Assembly: GCA_026692885.1 (NCBI GenBank)
Contig: JAPLNJ010001081.1
Coordinates: forward strand, 1-5,892
DNA from: Planctomycetota bacterium
GTDB lineage: Bacteria > Planctomycetota > Planctomycetia > Pirellulales > Pirellulaceae
Reading direction: 5' to 3'
DNA: 5,892 nucleotides
The position numbers and the translations under genes were made by a program. This document shows positions 1 through 5,892 of this stretch, piece after piece. Each line of letters begins with the position of its first letter. Position 1 is the first letter of the stretch. The notes under the pieces were generated by a model that was not told the DNA's origin, ran no database searches, and saw only the letters and a list, made by a program, of their open reading frames with translations.

Positions 1-354
1 CAGATGCGGCTGTCGGGCTTCAGCCTGGACCGGCTTTGCCAAGTCGGCTGCAAGGTCCGGGACATTTTCCAGCAGCACGCCAAGGCTCCGGAGCGGATCG
101 CTGCGGCCTGCGATAGTGGCTACGTCCGGGAACTTGCCGAAGCCGTCACCGGCAAGCTCGGCGGGAAGGTCGGCGTGGCCCCGCGGATCTTCCTGAAGAA
201 GCTGGTCGCCGACATTCTGGACCGCGTGGACCAGTTCCCTGACTTCAATCCACGTCAGCACTACGCCTTGACCATTGCCGAAAACGAGCTGACGCCCGTG
301 GAGCGGCAGGCGATGGGCACCAACGACGTCGATGAAATTGAACTGGATCTCTAG
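1..354 (+). CDS. brxD: BREX ATP-binding protein BrxD (DUF2791), C-terminal part
   Basis: The frame is open from the first base to the TAG at 352-354, giving 117 residues of a gene that begins upstream; the ATG at 4 is internal and should not be taken as the start. The visible part matches my knowledge of the C-terminus of DUF2791 P-loop ATPases (BrxD). It has a helical stretch ending in VAPRIFLKKLVADILDRVDQ, then FPDFNPRQHY, then a short acidic tail ending EIELDL. The nucleotide-binding motifs lie outside the window, so ATPase activity cannot be checked here. BrxD is a cytoplasmic accessory ATPase of BREX phage defence, encoded next to the helicase gene brxHI in BREX types 2 and 6. The gene that follows is exactly such a helicase, which strengthens the call. 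The BREX subtype cannot be decided from this end alone. Confidence 0.75.
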   Translation, partial: QMRLSGFSLDRLCQVGCKVRDIFQQHAKAPERIAAACDSGYVRELAEAVTGKLGGKVGVAPRIFLKKLVADILDRVDQFPDFNPRQHYALTIAENELTPVERQAMGTNDVDEIELDL

Positions 355-438
355 TTCTTGGTCAGTTGTCAGTTGTCAGTTGCAGAAGACCACGGACCAC
401 GGACCACGGATAACGGATAACGGATAACGAACAATCAC
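355..438. repeat. Intergenic tandem heptamers: three different 7-bp units, each in three copies
   Basis: The gap between brxD and the helicase gene is almost entirely short tandem repeats. GTCAGTT occurs three times at 361-381. After a 6-base spacer (GCAGAA), GACCACG occurs three times at 388-408, followed directly by GATAACG three times at 409-429. All copies are perfect. The last two units differ at only two positions (GAccACG against GAtaACG), so one may derive from the other. The array ends nine bases before the GTG start of the helicase gene and leaves no recognisable Shine-Dalgarno sequence. Similar short strings recur in intergenic DNA of some planctomycetes, as far as I recall. Any role in promoter spacing, slippage or transcript structure is unproven. 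Confidence 0.9.
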
Positions 439-2631
439 GTGACCGCCTTCGATCAGCTTCATCCCGCAGTGCAGCACCATGTCGTCAACAGCTTGGGCTG
501 GCGCGAACTGCGGCCGTTCCAGGACGCAGTGATCCCTCCAATCCTGGCCGGCAAGCACATGATCGTGTTGGCGCCCACGGCTGGCGGGAAGACCGAGGCG
601 GCTTTTCTGCCGCTGGCCTCCCGCATGCTTTCCGAGGGCTGGACGGGGCTCAGCGTCCTGTACATCTGCCCGATCAAAGCCTTGCTCAACAATCTCGACG
701 TGCGGCTTCAGCGGTACATCACGCTGCTCGGCAGGCAATCGGCGCTCTGGCACGGAGACGTGACCACGACCGCTCGGCGTCATGTCCTCCGCGATCCTCC
801 GGATCTCCTATTGACGACGCCCGAGTCGCTGGAGTTGATGCTGGTTTCACCGAACGTCGATGCCCGCAGTCTGTTCGCCGATCTCCGGGCCGTCGCCGTC
901 GATGAAATCCACGCCTTTGCCGGCGACGATCGGGGCTGGCATCTCTTGTCTGTGCTGGAACGCATCACGCGGCTGGCGGGCCGGGAGTTGCAGCGTGTCG
1001 GGCTGTCGGCCACGGTCGGTAACCCGGAGCTGCTCATCGACTGGCTGGCGGGTCCGTGCGCCGGCGAGCGAGTTGTGTACCGGCCGGACGACTCCCAAGT
1101 AGGATGGACTTCCAAGTCCGTCCTGGATCGCGAATCAAAGAATGTGGACGGACCTGGAGGTCCATCCTACGGAGGCGAGGCCGAGGTCAAGCTGGACTAC
1201 GTCGGTTCGCTGAACAACGCGGCGATCGTGATCTCTCGCCTGCACCGCGGCGAGAAGCGGCTGGTATTCGTTGATAGCCGCGCTCGGGCGGAGGAACTGG
1301 GTGCCGAGCTTCGGCAACTGAATGTCACGGCGTTTGTCACGCACAGCTCCCTGAGTCAGGAACAGCGGCGGCAGGCCGAAGATGCCTTTGCCAACCGAGA
1401 CGACTGCGTGATCGTGGCCACCAGCGTCCTGGAGCTGGGCATCGACGTGGGCAACCTGGACCGCGTCATTCAAATCGACAGCCCCACCACGGTGTCCAGC
1501 TTCCTTCAGCGGATGGGCCGCACTGGCCGGCGGGCCGGCGTGCTCCGCAACTGCCTGTTCCTGGCCACGCGGGACGAGTCGCTCGTGCAAGCCGCCGGCC
1601 TGATCGACCTGTGGGCCGAAGGCTATGTCGAGCCGATCATACCGCCGCCAGAGCCGTATCACGTCTTGGCGCAGCAGTTGATGGCTCTTGTGCTCCAGGA
1701 GCGAGGGATCGGCCGGCACACCTGGCGGGAATGGGTCCGCCGGGTGCCGGCGTTCAGTCAGATACCTGCGGAACGCATCCAGGAAATCGTCGCCTGGATG
1801 CTCCAGCAGGGCATCCTCTGGGAGGAAGAGGGCATCCTGGGGATCGGACGCAAAGGCGAAGAGGAATACGGACGCCGGCATTTCTGTGAGCTGTTGTCGG
1901 TATTCCTCTCCCCGCCGCTCTTCGCCGTCTTGCACGGTCGCCAGGAAGTCGGCTTCGTCGATGAGCTGACTTTCGTCGGCAAGCAGGAGGGCAGCCGCGT
2001 GCTGTTGCTCGGCGGCCGGGCATGGCGGGTGACGCACATCGACTGGCAACGCAAGGTCGCCCACGTGGAGATGTCCGAAGCTCCCGGCCGGAGCCGCTGG
2101 AAGGGCGCCGGCCAGGGCCTGTCCTACAGGCTCTGCCAGGCGATCAAGCGGGTCCTTGCGACCGATGATTCGCGGCCCTGCTGGTCCCAGCGAGCCCGCA
2201 CTCAGATTGACACGATCCGTGGGGAGTTCCCGTGGTTGACCGTCGATGCCTCGGCGGTCGTCACCGGGCCGGACGGCGACACAAAGTGGTGGACCTTCGC
2301 CGGCCAGAAGGCAAACGCGGCGTTGGCCCCAGCGTTGGCCAACATGACCCAGATTCCGACGACAAGCGACAGCTTGTCCATCGACTTTGACCGCCCGCTA
2401 CCACCTGAAGCCGTCCAGCGAGCGATCGAGGACCTGCGGTCCCGTGAGCCAAGCTCCATGCTACCCGATGTGACGCCGGACGCCCTGGAGGGCCTGAAGT
2501 TCTCCGAGTGCCTGCCGCCAGCCATCGCCCTACACTCGCTGGCGACGCGCCGGCGTGACCAAGCTGGTGTGGCGCAGCTCTTGGAAATGACAATCCGGTT
2601 CGTATCGGTCCAAGGGGCTAATCCAAACTGA
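439..2631 (+). CDS. brxHI: Lhr-like SF2 DEAD/DEAH helicase, BREX protein BrxHI
   Basis: This 730-residue protein carries the full superfamily 2 helicase motif set. Visible are a Q-like RPFQ (25-28), Walker A APTAGGKTE (45-53), motif Ia PIKALLNNL (78-86), TTPESLELML (126-135), Walker B DEIH (155-158), SAT (190-192), motif IV LVFVDSR (275-281), motif V TSVLELGIDVGNL (328-340) and motif VI QRMGRTGRRAG (357-367). About 360 further residues follow, consistent with the winged-helix and C-terminal parts of Lhr-type helicases. It should be an ATP-driven nucleic-acid translocase in the cytoplasm; its precise role in BREX is not settled. The GTG start is chosen because the in-frame stop at 418-420 leaves no other start upstream and FDQLHPAVQHH right after it fits the family N-terminus. 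No clear ribosome binding site precedes it. Residues 221-244 are encoded by a palindromic repeat lying between the two RecA domains. An orphan Lhr-like helicase is the alternative, but the upstream brxD end favours BrxHI. Confidence 0.85.
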   Translation: MTAFDQLHPAVQHHVVNSLGWRELRPFQDAVIPPILAGKHMIVLAPTAGGKTEAAFLPLASRMLSEGWTGLSVLYICPIKALLNNLDVRLQRYITLLGRQSALWHGDVTTTARRHVLRDPPDLLLTTPESLELMLVSPNVDARSLFADLRAVAVDEIHAFAGDDRGWHLLSVLERITRLAGRELQRVGLSATVGNPELLIDWLAGPCAGERVVYRPDDSQVGWTSKSVLDRESKNVDGPGGPSYGGEAEVKLDYVGSLNNAAIVISRLHRGEKRLVFVDSRARAEELGAELRQLNVTAFVTHSSLSQEQRRQAEDAFANRDDCVIVATSVLELGIDVGNLDRVIQIDSPTTVSSFLQRMGRTGRRAGVLRNCLFLATRDESLVQAAGLIDLWAEGYVEPIIPPPEPYHVLAQQLMALVLQERGIGRHTWREWVRRVPAFSQIPAERIQEIVAWMLQQGILWEEEGILGIGRKGEEEYGRRHFCELLSVFLSPPLFAVLHGRQEVGFVDELTFVGKQEGSRVLLLGGRAWRVTHIDWQRKVAHVEMSEAPGRSRWKGAGQGLSYRLCQAIKRVLATDDSRPCWSQRARTQIDTIRGEFPWLTVDASAVVTGPDGDTKWWTFAGQKANAALAPALANMTQIPTTSDSLSIDFDRPLPPEAVQRAIEDLRSREPSSMLPDVTPDALEGLKFSECLPPAIALHSLATRRRDQAGVAQLLEMTIRFVSVQGANPN
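1099..1170. repeat. 72-bp imperfect palindrome (REP/MITE-like) inserted in frame within brxHI
   Basis: Two 25-base arms, 1099-1123 (beginning GTAGGATGGACTTCC) and 1146-1170 (ending GGTCCATCCTAC), are reverse complements at 23 of 25 positions. They flank a 22-base central segment at 1124-1145. The whole unit is 72 bases, exactly 24 codons, begins on a codon boundary and contains no in-frame stop. It therefore adds residues 221-244 (from VGWTSKSV to GGPSY) without breaking the helicase frame. No target-site duplication is evident at its edges. The bias towards G, P, S and W and its place in the linker between RecA domains suggest a tolerated insertion in a surface loop. The arms resemble palindromes I recall as dispersed repeats in planctomycete-type genomes; this needs a genome search. 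No second copy is seen in the window. Confidence 0.85.
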
Positions 2632-2680
2632 ACGATGCCCAGCGGGGCGAAGCCCGATAGATGATTTTGGAGCATGCACC
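2632..2680 (+). promoter_or_regulatory. Short brxHI-to-fusion-gene spacer with a ribosome binding site
   Basis: The 49-base gap holds GGAG at 2669-2672, eight bases before the ATG at 2681, a normal Shine-Dalgarno arrangement that fixes the start of the downstream gene. A nearer ATG at 2674 is in another frame. A very small GGGC-GAA-GCCC stem lies at 2645-2655, too weak to call a terminator. I see no convincing promoter, so read-through from brxHI is the simplest assumption. Confidence 0.6.
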
Positions 2681-5600
2681 ATGAGCACGAATCGAGACAC
2701 ATTGGGCCGGATTCTTCGATTTGGCGAAATCGCACTAGAGTGTTCGCCGTTCCTCGACCAGGCCCCCGATCCGCTACCGGCCACGTTCAGCTTCGACAAG
2801 ATCGACGGCATGATGCTGGGGTTGGCGATTGGGGATGCGTTGGGCGTCACCACGGAGTCCTGGCTGCCGTCCAGGCGGCAGGCTACCTACGGTGAGATCC
2901 GCGACTACATCCCCAACAAGTACATCGACGAGCCTATTGGCTTTCCTTCCGACGACAGCCAGTTGGCCTTCTGGACCCTGGAGCAAATGCTTGCGGACGG
3001 CGGCTTCCGACCCGATAACGTGGCGGATTGCTTCTGCACGCGACATATCTTTGGCGTGGGATCGGCTGTTCGCGAGTTTCTTCGGAACCGGAAGGCAGGC
3101 AGGCCGTGGCAGCAGTGCGGTGCCAAGTCGGCGGGGAACGGCGCGTTGATGAGGATTGCCCCGATCCTCATCCCGCACCTGAAGGCCCCAACGTCGGCAC
3201 TGTGGGCCGACGCCGCCTTGGCAGCGATGATCACGCACAACGACGCCGGCTCGACGGCCGCCTGCGTGGCCTTCGTGGCCATGCTCTGGCAACTTCTCGC
3301 CATGGACGAGGCCCCCGCCGACCCGTACTGGTGGCCAAGGACATTTGTCTCCATCGCCAACGACTTGGAGGGCGACACCAAGTACAGCCCACGGGGCGGT
3401 GAGTACATGGACTATGAAGGCCCGATCTGGCGATTTGTCTCAGAAAAGCTGCTGAACACCCACTGGCGAGAATGGCCTTCCGTGCTCGACCTGTGCAACA
3501 GTTGGTACTCCGGAGCGTACCTGCTGGAAACGGTGCCCAGCGCGTTGTACATCTTGATGCGGCATGCCCATGATCCTGAAGAAGCGATCATCCGCGCGGT
3601 CAACGACACGAAGGACAACGATACCATCGCTGCCATTGTCGGGGCCGCCGTGGGCGCGCTGCACGGAAAGAAGAAACTTCCCAAGCGTTGGATCGACAAG
3701 CTCTCGGGTCGGACGACGGATTCCGATGATGGCCGCATCTTTGAGCTGCTGGCGTCGGGACGACGGAAATGGTGCCCCAGACGCACAACCAGGCCCGAGC
3801 CAGAAGCCCGTCGCTACCAATCCGCGTTGGATGCTGCCGTGGACGCCGCACAGGAGGCGGGAAAGCTGATCCGTGACGATTTTCACCGCCCTGGCGGGCC
3901 TCGCGGCAGCGGCAGCCACGCGGAGGTGGACAAAGAGGCAGAGCAGGTCATCCGCGAGAAAATCCTGGCCGCCTTCCCTGCCGCCTATCGCGGGGAGGAA
4001 ACCGGCACGGCCAGCGGTGGCGACGGCGAGCACACGTGGCTGGTCGATCCCAACGACGGCACGTCCGCCTATCTGAAGGGTTGGAGGGGCAGCGCAGTCA
4101 GCATCGCGCTGGTTCGGCAGGGCGTCCTGGTGCTGGGCGTCGTCTACGCCCCCACCTACCCCGACGACAATGGCGACCTGTTCGCCTGGGCCGAAGGCTG
4201 CGGTCCCGTCACCCGCAACGGGAAGCCGCTGACGACGAACTTGGCCGACAAGGATCTGAACGGCAGCGATGACGTGCCGGCGATCATCTACATTTCCCAG
4301 GATGCGGATAAGAACCCCGCGGGCAACGCGGCCTGCGTAACACCGGCACGTTTCATCGCCATGCCCAGCATCGCTTACCGCTTGGCGCTAGTCGCAGCGG
4401 GCGAAGGCGTGGCGGCCATCTCCCTGCATGGCCCGAAAGATTGGGATTATGCCGGTGGCCATGCTCTGCTCATCGGCGTCGGCGGGACGCTGATTGACCA
4501 GGCCGGAAAACCCATCACCTACGGTGCTCACGGCGAAAGTCACTGTCGATGGTGTTTCGGCGGCGCACCCGCAGCGGCCGATGCCCTGTATCAGCGGGAC
4601 TGGCACAGTGTCTTCAGCTCAGGCGCGAAGTCCGCCGGGGCATTTGCCCTGGTTCGGCCCGAACGTGGCGCCGCCGTGCCTGATCCCCGGCCACTTTCCC
4701 GTGCTCAAGGCTGCCTACTCGGCCAGTTGGCCGGCGATTCGCTGGGCGGGCTGGTGGAGTTCCGCTCGGCGGCCAGCATCAAGTCAAAATATCCCGCCGG
4801 CCTGCGGGAACTGATGGACGGCGGGCACTGGGGAATCCTGGCCGGCCAGCCAACCGACGATTCGGAAATGGCGCTGATGTTGGCCCGCTCCATCGTCCAA
4901 GCGAAAGGCCACCAGCCGACCACAGCTCTCGATGCCTACGTTCACTGGTACAACTCCCCGCCGTTTGACATTGGCGGCACGACTTCCTCGGCGCTGCGTG
5001 GTGCCAAACACGGCCAGACACCGCAGGATCGCCTCGCGGGGGCCAAGCAGCACGCCAACACGACCAGCCAGGCGAATGGTTCGCTGATGCGAATCAGCCC
5101 CTTGGCCATCTTTGGCGCGGGGAATCCTGCCGCAGCAGCAGAGTGGGCGCGGGCCGACAGCGGTCTGACGCACCCGCATCAGGTGTGCCAGGATGCTTGT
5201 GCCGTCTTCGTGACCGCGATTGCCACGGCGATCGCCAATGGGACCTCGTCGCAGGACTGTTACCAAGCCGCCCTGGACGAAGCGAGGCGGTCCTCAGCGG
5301 CCGCGCCAGTGGTTGAGGCACTTCACGAGGCGGCCGAGCGACCACCCCAAGACTATCAGACGCACCAAGGCTGGGTGCTCATCGCCTTGCAAAATGCCTT
5401 CTACCAGCTCTTGCACGCACCGAGCCTGGAAGACGGCGTCGTGCAGACCGTGATGGCCGGCGGCGACACCGACACCAACGCCGCCATCGCCGGTGCCCTC
5501 CTGGGCGCAGTCCACGGGCGTGACGCCATCCCGCCGCAGTGGGTCCGCAGCATTCTATCCTGCCGCCCGCTGCCCAAGTCCGGCACATCGCATCCCCGCC

Positions 5601-5701
5601 CCATCGAGTTCTGGCCGGTGGATGCCCTGCGACTGGCCGAGAAGCTACTGGTATTGGGACTACAGGCACACGACGCCAAGGGAGTGAACAGCGGTCCGTG
5701 A
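2681..5701 (+). CDS. Three-domain fusion: ADP-ribosylglycohydrolase / inositol-monophosphatase-family phosphatase / ADP-ribosylglycohydrolase
   Basis: The 1006-residue product has no signal peptide or membrane segment and should be cytoplasmic. Domain 1 (about 40-345) is DraG/ARH-like: GLAIGDALGVTTE (47-59), PSDDSQ (89-94), GNGALMRIAP (152-161), THND (185-188) and DNDT (312-315). Domain 2 (about 376-640) has the motifs of the Mg-dependent, lithium-sensitive phosphatase superfamily: D417, GEE (438-440), DPNDGT (456-461) and WDYAGG (588-593). Domain 3 (about 673-990) is a second, more canonical DraG: GQLAGDSLGGLVEF (681-694), PTDDSE (724-729), NGSLMRISP (799-807), THPH (830-833) and GGDTDT (927-932). 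DraG enzymes use two Mg ions to cleave ADP-ribose from an acceptor; the phosphatase family acts on inositol phosphates, PAP or similar small molecules. All predicted metal ligands are present, so all three domains look active. The true substrate is unknown; processing of ADP-ribosylated or phospho-ADP-ribose compounds is inference. The ATG is supported by a ribosome binding site. The gene follows brxHI by 49 bases and may belong to the same transcript. Confidence 0.88.
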   Translation: MSTNRDTLGRILRFGEIALECSPFLDQAPDPLPATFSFDKIDGMMLGLAIGDALGVTTESWLPSRRQATYGEIRDYIPNKYIDEPIGFPSDDSQLAFWTLEQMLADGGFRPDNVADCFCTRHIFGVGSAVREFLRNRKAGRPWQQCGAKSAGNGALMRIAPILIPHLKAPTSALWADAALAAMITHNDAGSTAACVAFVAMLWQLLAMDEAPADPYWWPRTFVSIANDLEGDTKYSPRGGEYMDYEGPIWRFVSEKLLNTHWREWPSVLDLCNSWYSGAYLLETVPSALYILMRHAHDPEEAIIRAVNDTKDNDTIAAIVGAAVGALHGKKKLPKRWIDKLSGRTTDSDDGRIFELLASGRRKWCPRRTTRPEPEARRYQSALDAAVDAAQEAGKLIRDDFHRPGGPRGSGSHAEVDKEAEQVIREKILAAFPAAYRGEETGTASGGDGEHTWLVDPNDGTSAYLKGWRGSAVSIALVRQGVLVLGVVYAPTYPDDNGDLFAWAEGCGPVTRNGKPLTTNLADKDLNGSDDVPAIIYISQDADKNPAGNAACVTPARFIAMPSIAYRLALVAAGEGVAAISLHGPKDWDYAGGHALLIGVGGTLIDQAGKPITYGAHGESHCRWCFGGAPAAADALYQRDWHSVFSSGAKSAGAFALVRPERGAAVPDPRPLSRAQGCLLGQLAGDSLGGLVEFRSAASIKSKYPAGLRELMDGGHWGILAGQPTDDSEMALMLARSIVQAKGHQPTTALDAYVHWYNSPPFDIGGTTSSALRGAKHGQTPQDRLAGAKQHANTTSQANGSLMRISPLAIFGAGNPAAAAEWARADSGLTHPHQVCQDACAVFVTAIATAIANGTSSQDCYQAALDEARRSSAAAPVVEALHEAAERPPQDYQTHQGWVLIALQNAFYQLLHAPSLEDGVVQTVMAGGDTDTNAAIAGALLGAVHGRDAIPPQWVRSILSCRPLPKSGTSHPRPIEFWPVDALRLAEKLLVLGLQAHDAKGVNSGP

Positions 5702-5858
5702 AGCCGGGCGACGTCGCCGACAGGACCGGGGCTGTCGCGGCTGACTTGCTGGGGCGGCTTGGGGCGAGTCCGGGACACCGGCGGAGCGGTGGGACGGATT
5801 GATCCGCCGCAACATGATCGAGAAGGCCCTGCAGGAGCTTTTGGTGACTGCGAACTGA
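5698..5858 (+). pseudogene. Possible small coding remnant with a frameshift, overlapping the end of the fusion gene
   Basis: A GTG at 5698 overlaps the fusion gene's stop codon (GTGA), an arrangement typical of translational coupling; a purine-rich AAGGGAG lies 13 bases upstream. Its frame reads VKPGDVADRTGAVAADLLGR onwards and stops at 5800-5802. Another frame (+2 relative to the first) is open from just after a stop at about 5741 to the TGA at 5856-5858. It encodes a protein-like tail, ERWDGLIRRNMIEKALQELL then VTAN. Joining the two by a shift within the G-rich stretch at about 5748-5780 would give a protein of roughly 53 residues. Both halves use mainly G or C at third positions, as real genes here do. 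I recognise no family. It could equally be non-coding spacer, so the call is weak. Confidence 0.3.
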
Positions 5859-5862
5859 CTGA

Positions 5863-5868
5863 GGGGAG
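5863..5868 (+). promoter_or_regulatory. Ribosome binding site for the gene starting at 5875
   Basis: GGGGAG lies six bases before the ATG at 5875-5877 and is the strongest Shine-Dalgarno-like sequence in the window. It supports a real gene start there. Confidence 0.65.
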
Positions 5869-5874
5869 CGAAAA

Positions 5875-5892
5875 ATGAACGCGAAACGAGTG
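5875..5892 (+). CDS. Start of an unidentified gene, cut by the window end
   Basis: Only six codons are visible (MNAKRV), so no product can be named. The start is supported by the well-placed GGGGAG upstream and by following a same-strand gene cluster after only a short gap. It is probably the next gene of the same transcription unit. Confidence 0.5.

Noticed and set aside
361..429. Heptamer repeats as a CRISPR array or iteron origin
   Set aside because: Units are only 7 bp with no spacers, and there is no replication initiator gene or AT-rich region nearby.
376..783. Minus-strand open frame covering the heptamer array and the 5' end of brxHI
   Set aside because: Its N-terminal part is translated tandem repeat and its remainder is antisense to the helicase; no ribosome binding site or family resemblance.
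1099..1170. Palindrome as an intein, intron or frame-disrupting insertion
   Set aside because: It is only 72 bp, keeps the reading frame, has no splicing motifs and the helicase motifs continue normally on both sides.
1135..2064. Long open frame of 309 codons on the minus strand inside brxHI
   Set aside because: It lies opposite a helicase with complete motifs, its product has no recognisable domain, and long antisense frames are common in GC-rich coding DNA.
2645..2655. GGGC-GAA-GCCC hairpin between brxHI and the fusion gene as a terminator
   Set aside because: Only four base pairs with no following T-run; too weak to end transcription.
5707..5718. Perfect 12-bp palindrome GGCGACGTCGCC as an operator
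   Set aside because: Single copy, built of GC-rich codons, after the gene rather than before it; chance occurrence is plausible.

Overview
The window is GC-rich bacterial DNA, with all recognised genes on the + strand. It appears to hold the distal end of a BREX (bacteriophage exclusion) phage-defence locus followed by an unusual ADP-ribose-related fusion gene. Two kinds of non-coding repeat, a set of tandem heptamers and a palindromic element lodged in a coding region, resemble repeats I associate with planctomycete-type genomes. That assignment is a recollection, not something the sequence proves.

Layout. Positions 1-354 are the C-terminal end of a gene whose start lies outside the window; it matches the C-terminus of BrxD (DUF2791 P-loop ATPase). 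An 84-base gap (355-438) is nearly filled by three different 7-bp units, each repeated three times. Positions 439-2631 encode a complete Lhr-like superfamily 2 helicase, best called BrxHI. It carries a 72-bp imperfect palindrome (1099-1170) read in frame between its two RecA domains. After a 49-base gap with a clear ribosome binding site, positions 2681-5701 encode a 1006-residue protein with three enzymatic domains: ADP-ribosylglycohydrolase (DraG/ARH fold), inositol-monophosphatase-family phosphatase, and a second ADP-ribosylglycohydrolase. Positions 5698-5858 look like a small, probably frameshifted, coding remnant that starts on the stop codon of the fusion gene. A further gene starts at 5875 with a good ribosome binding site and runs off the end.

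How they may work together. brxD followed by brxHI is the pair known from BREX types 2 and 6, so methyltransferase, PglZ and related genes are expected upstream, outside the window. The fusion protein is not a core BREX component. Its two hydrolase domains predict removal of ADP-ribose from a protein, nucleic acid or small molecule, and the phosphatase domain predicts removal of a phosphate from a linked product. This suggests an ADP-ribose processing module placed beside, and possibly co-transcribed with, a BREX system; whether it takes part in defence is inference.
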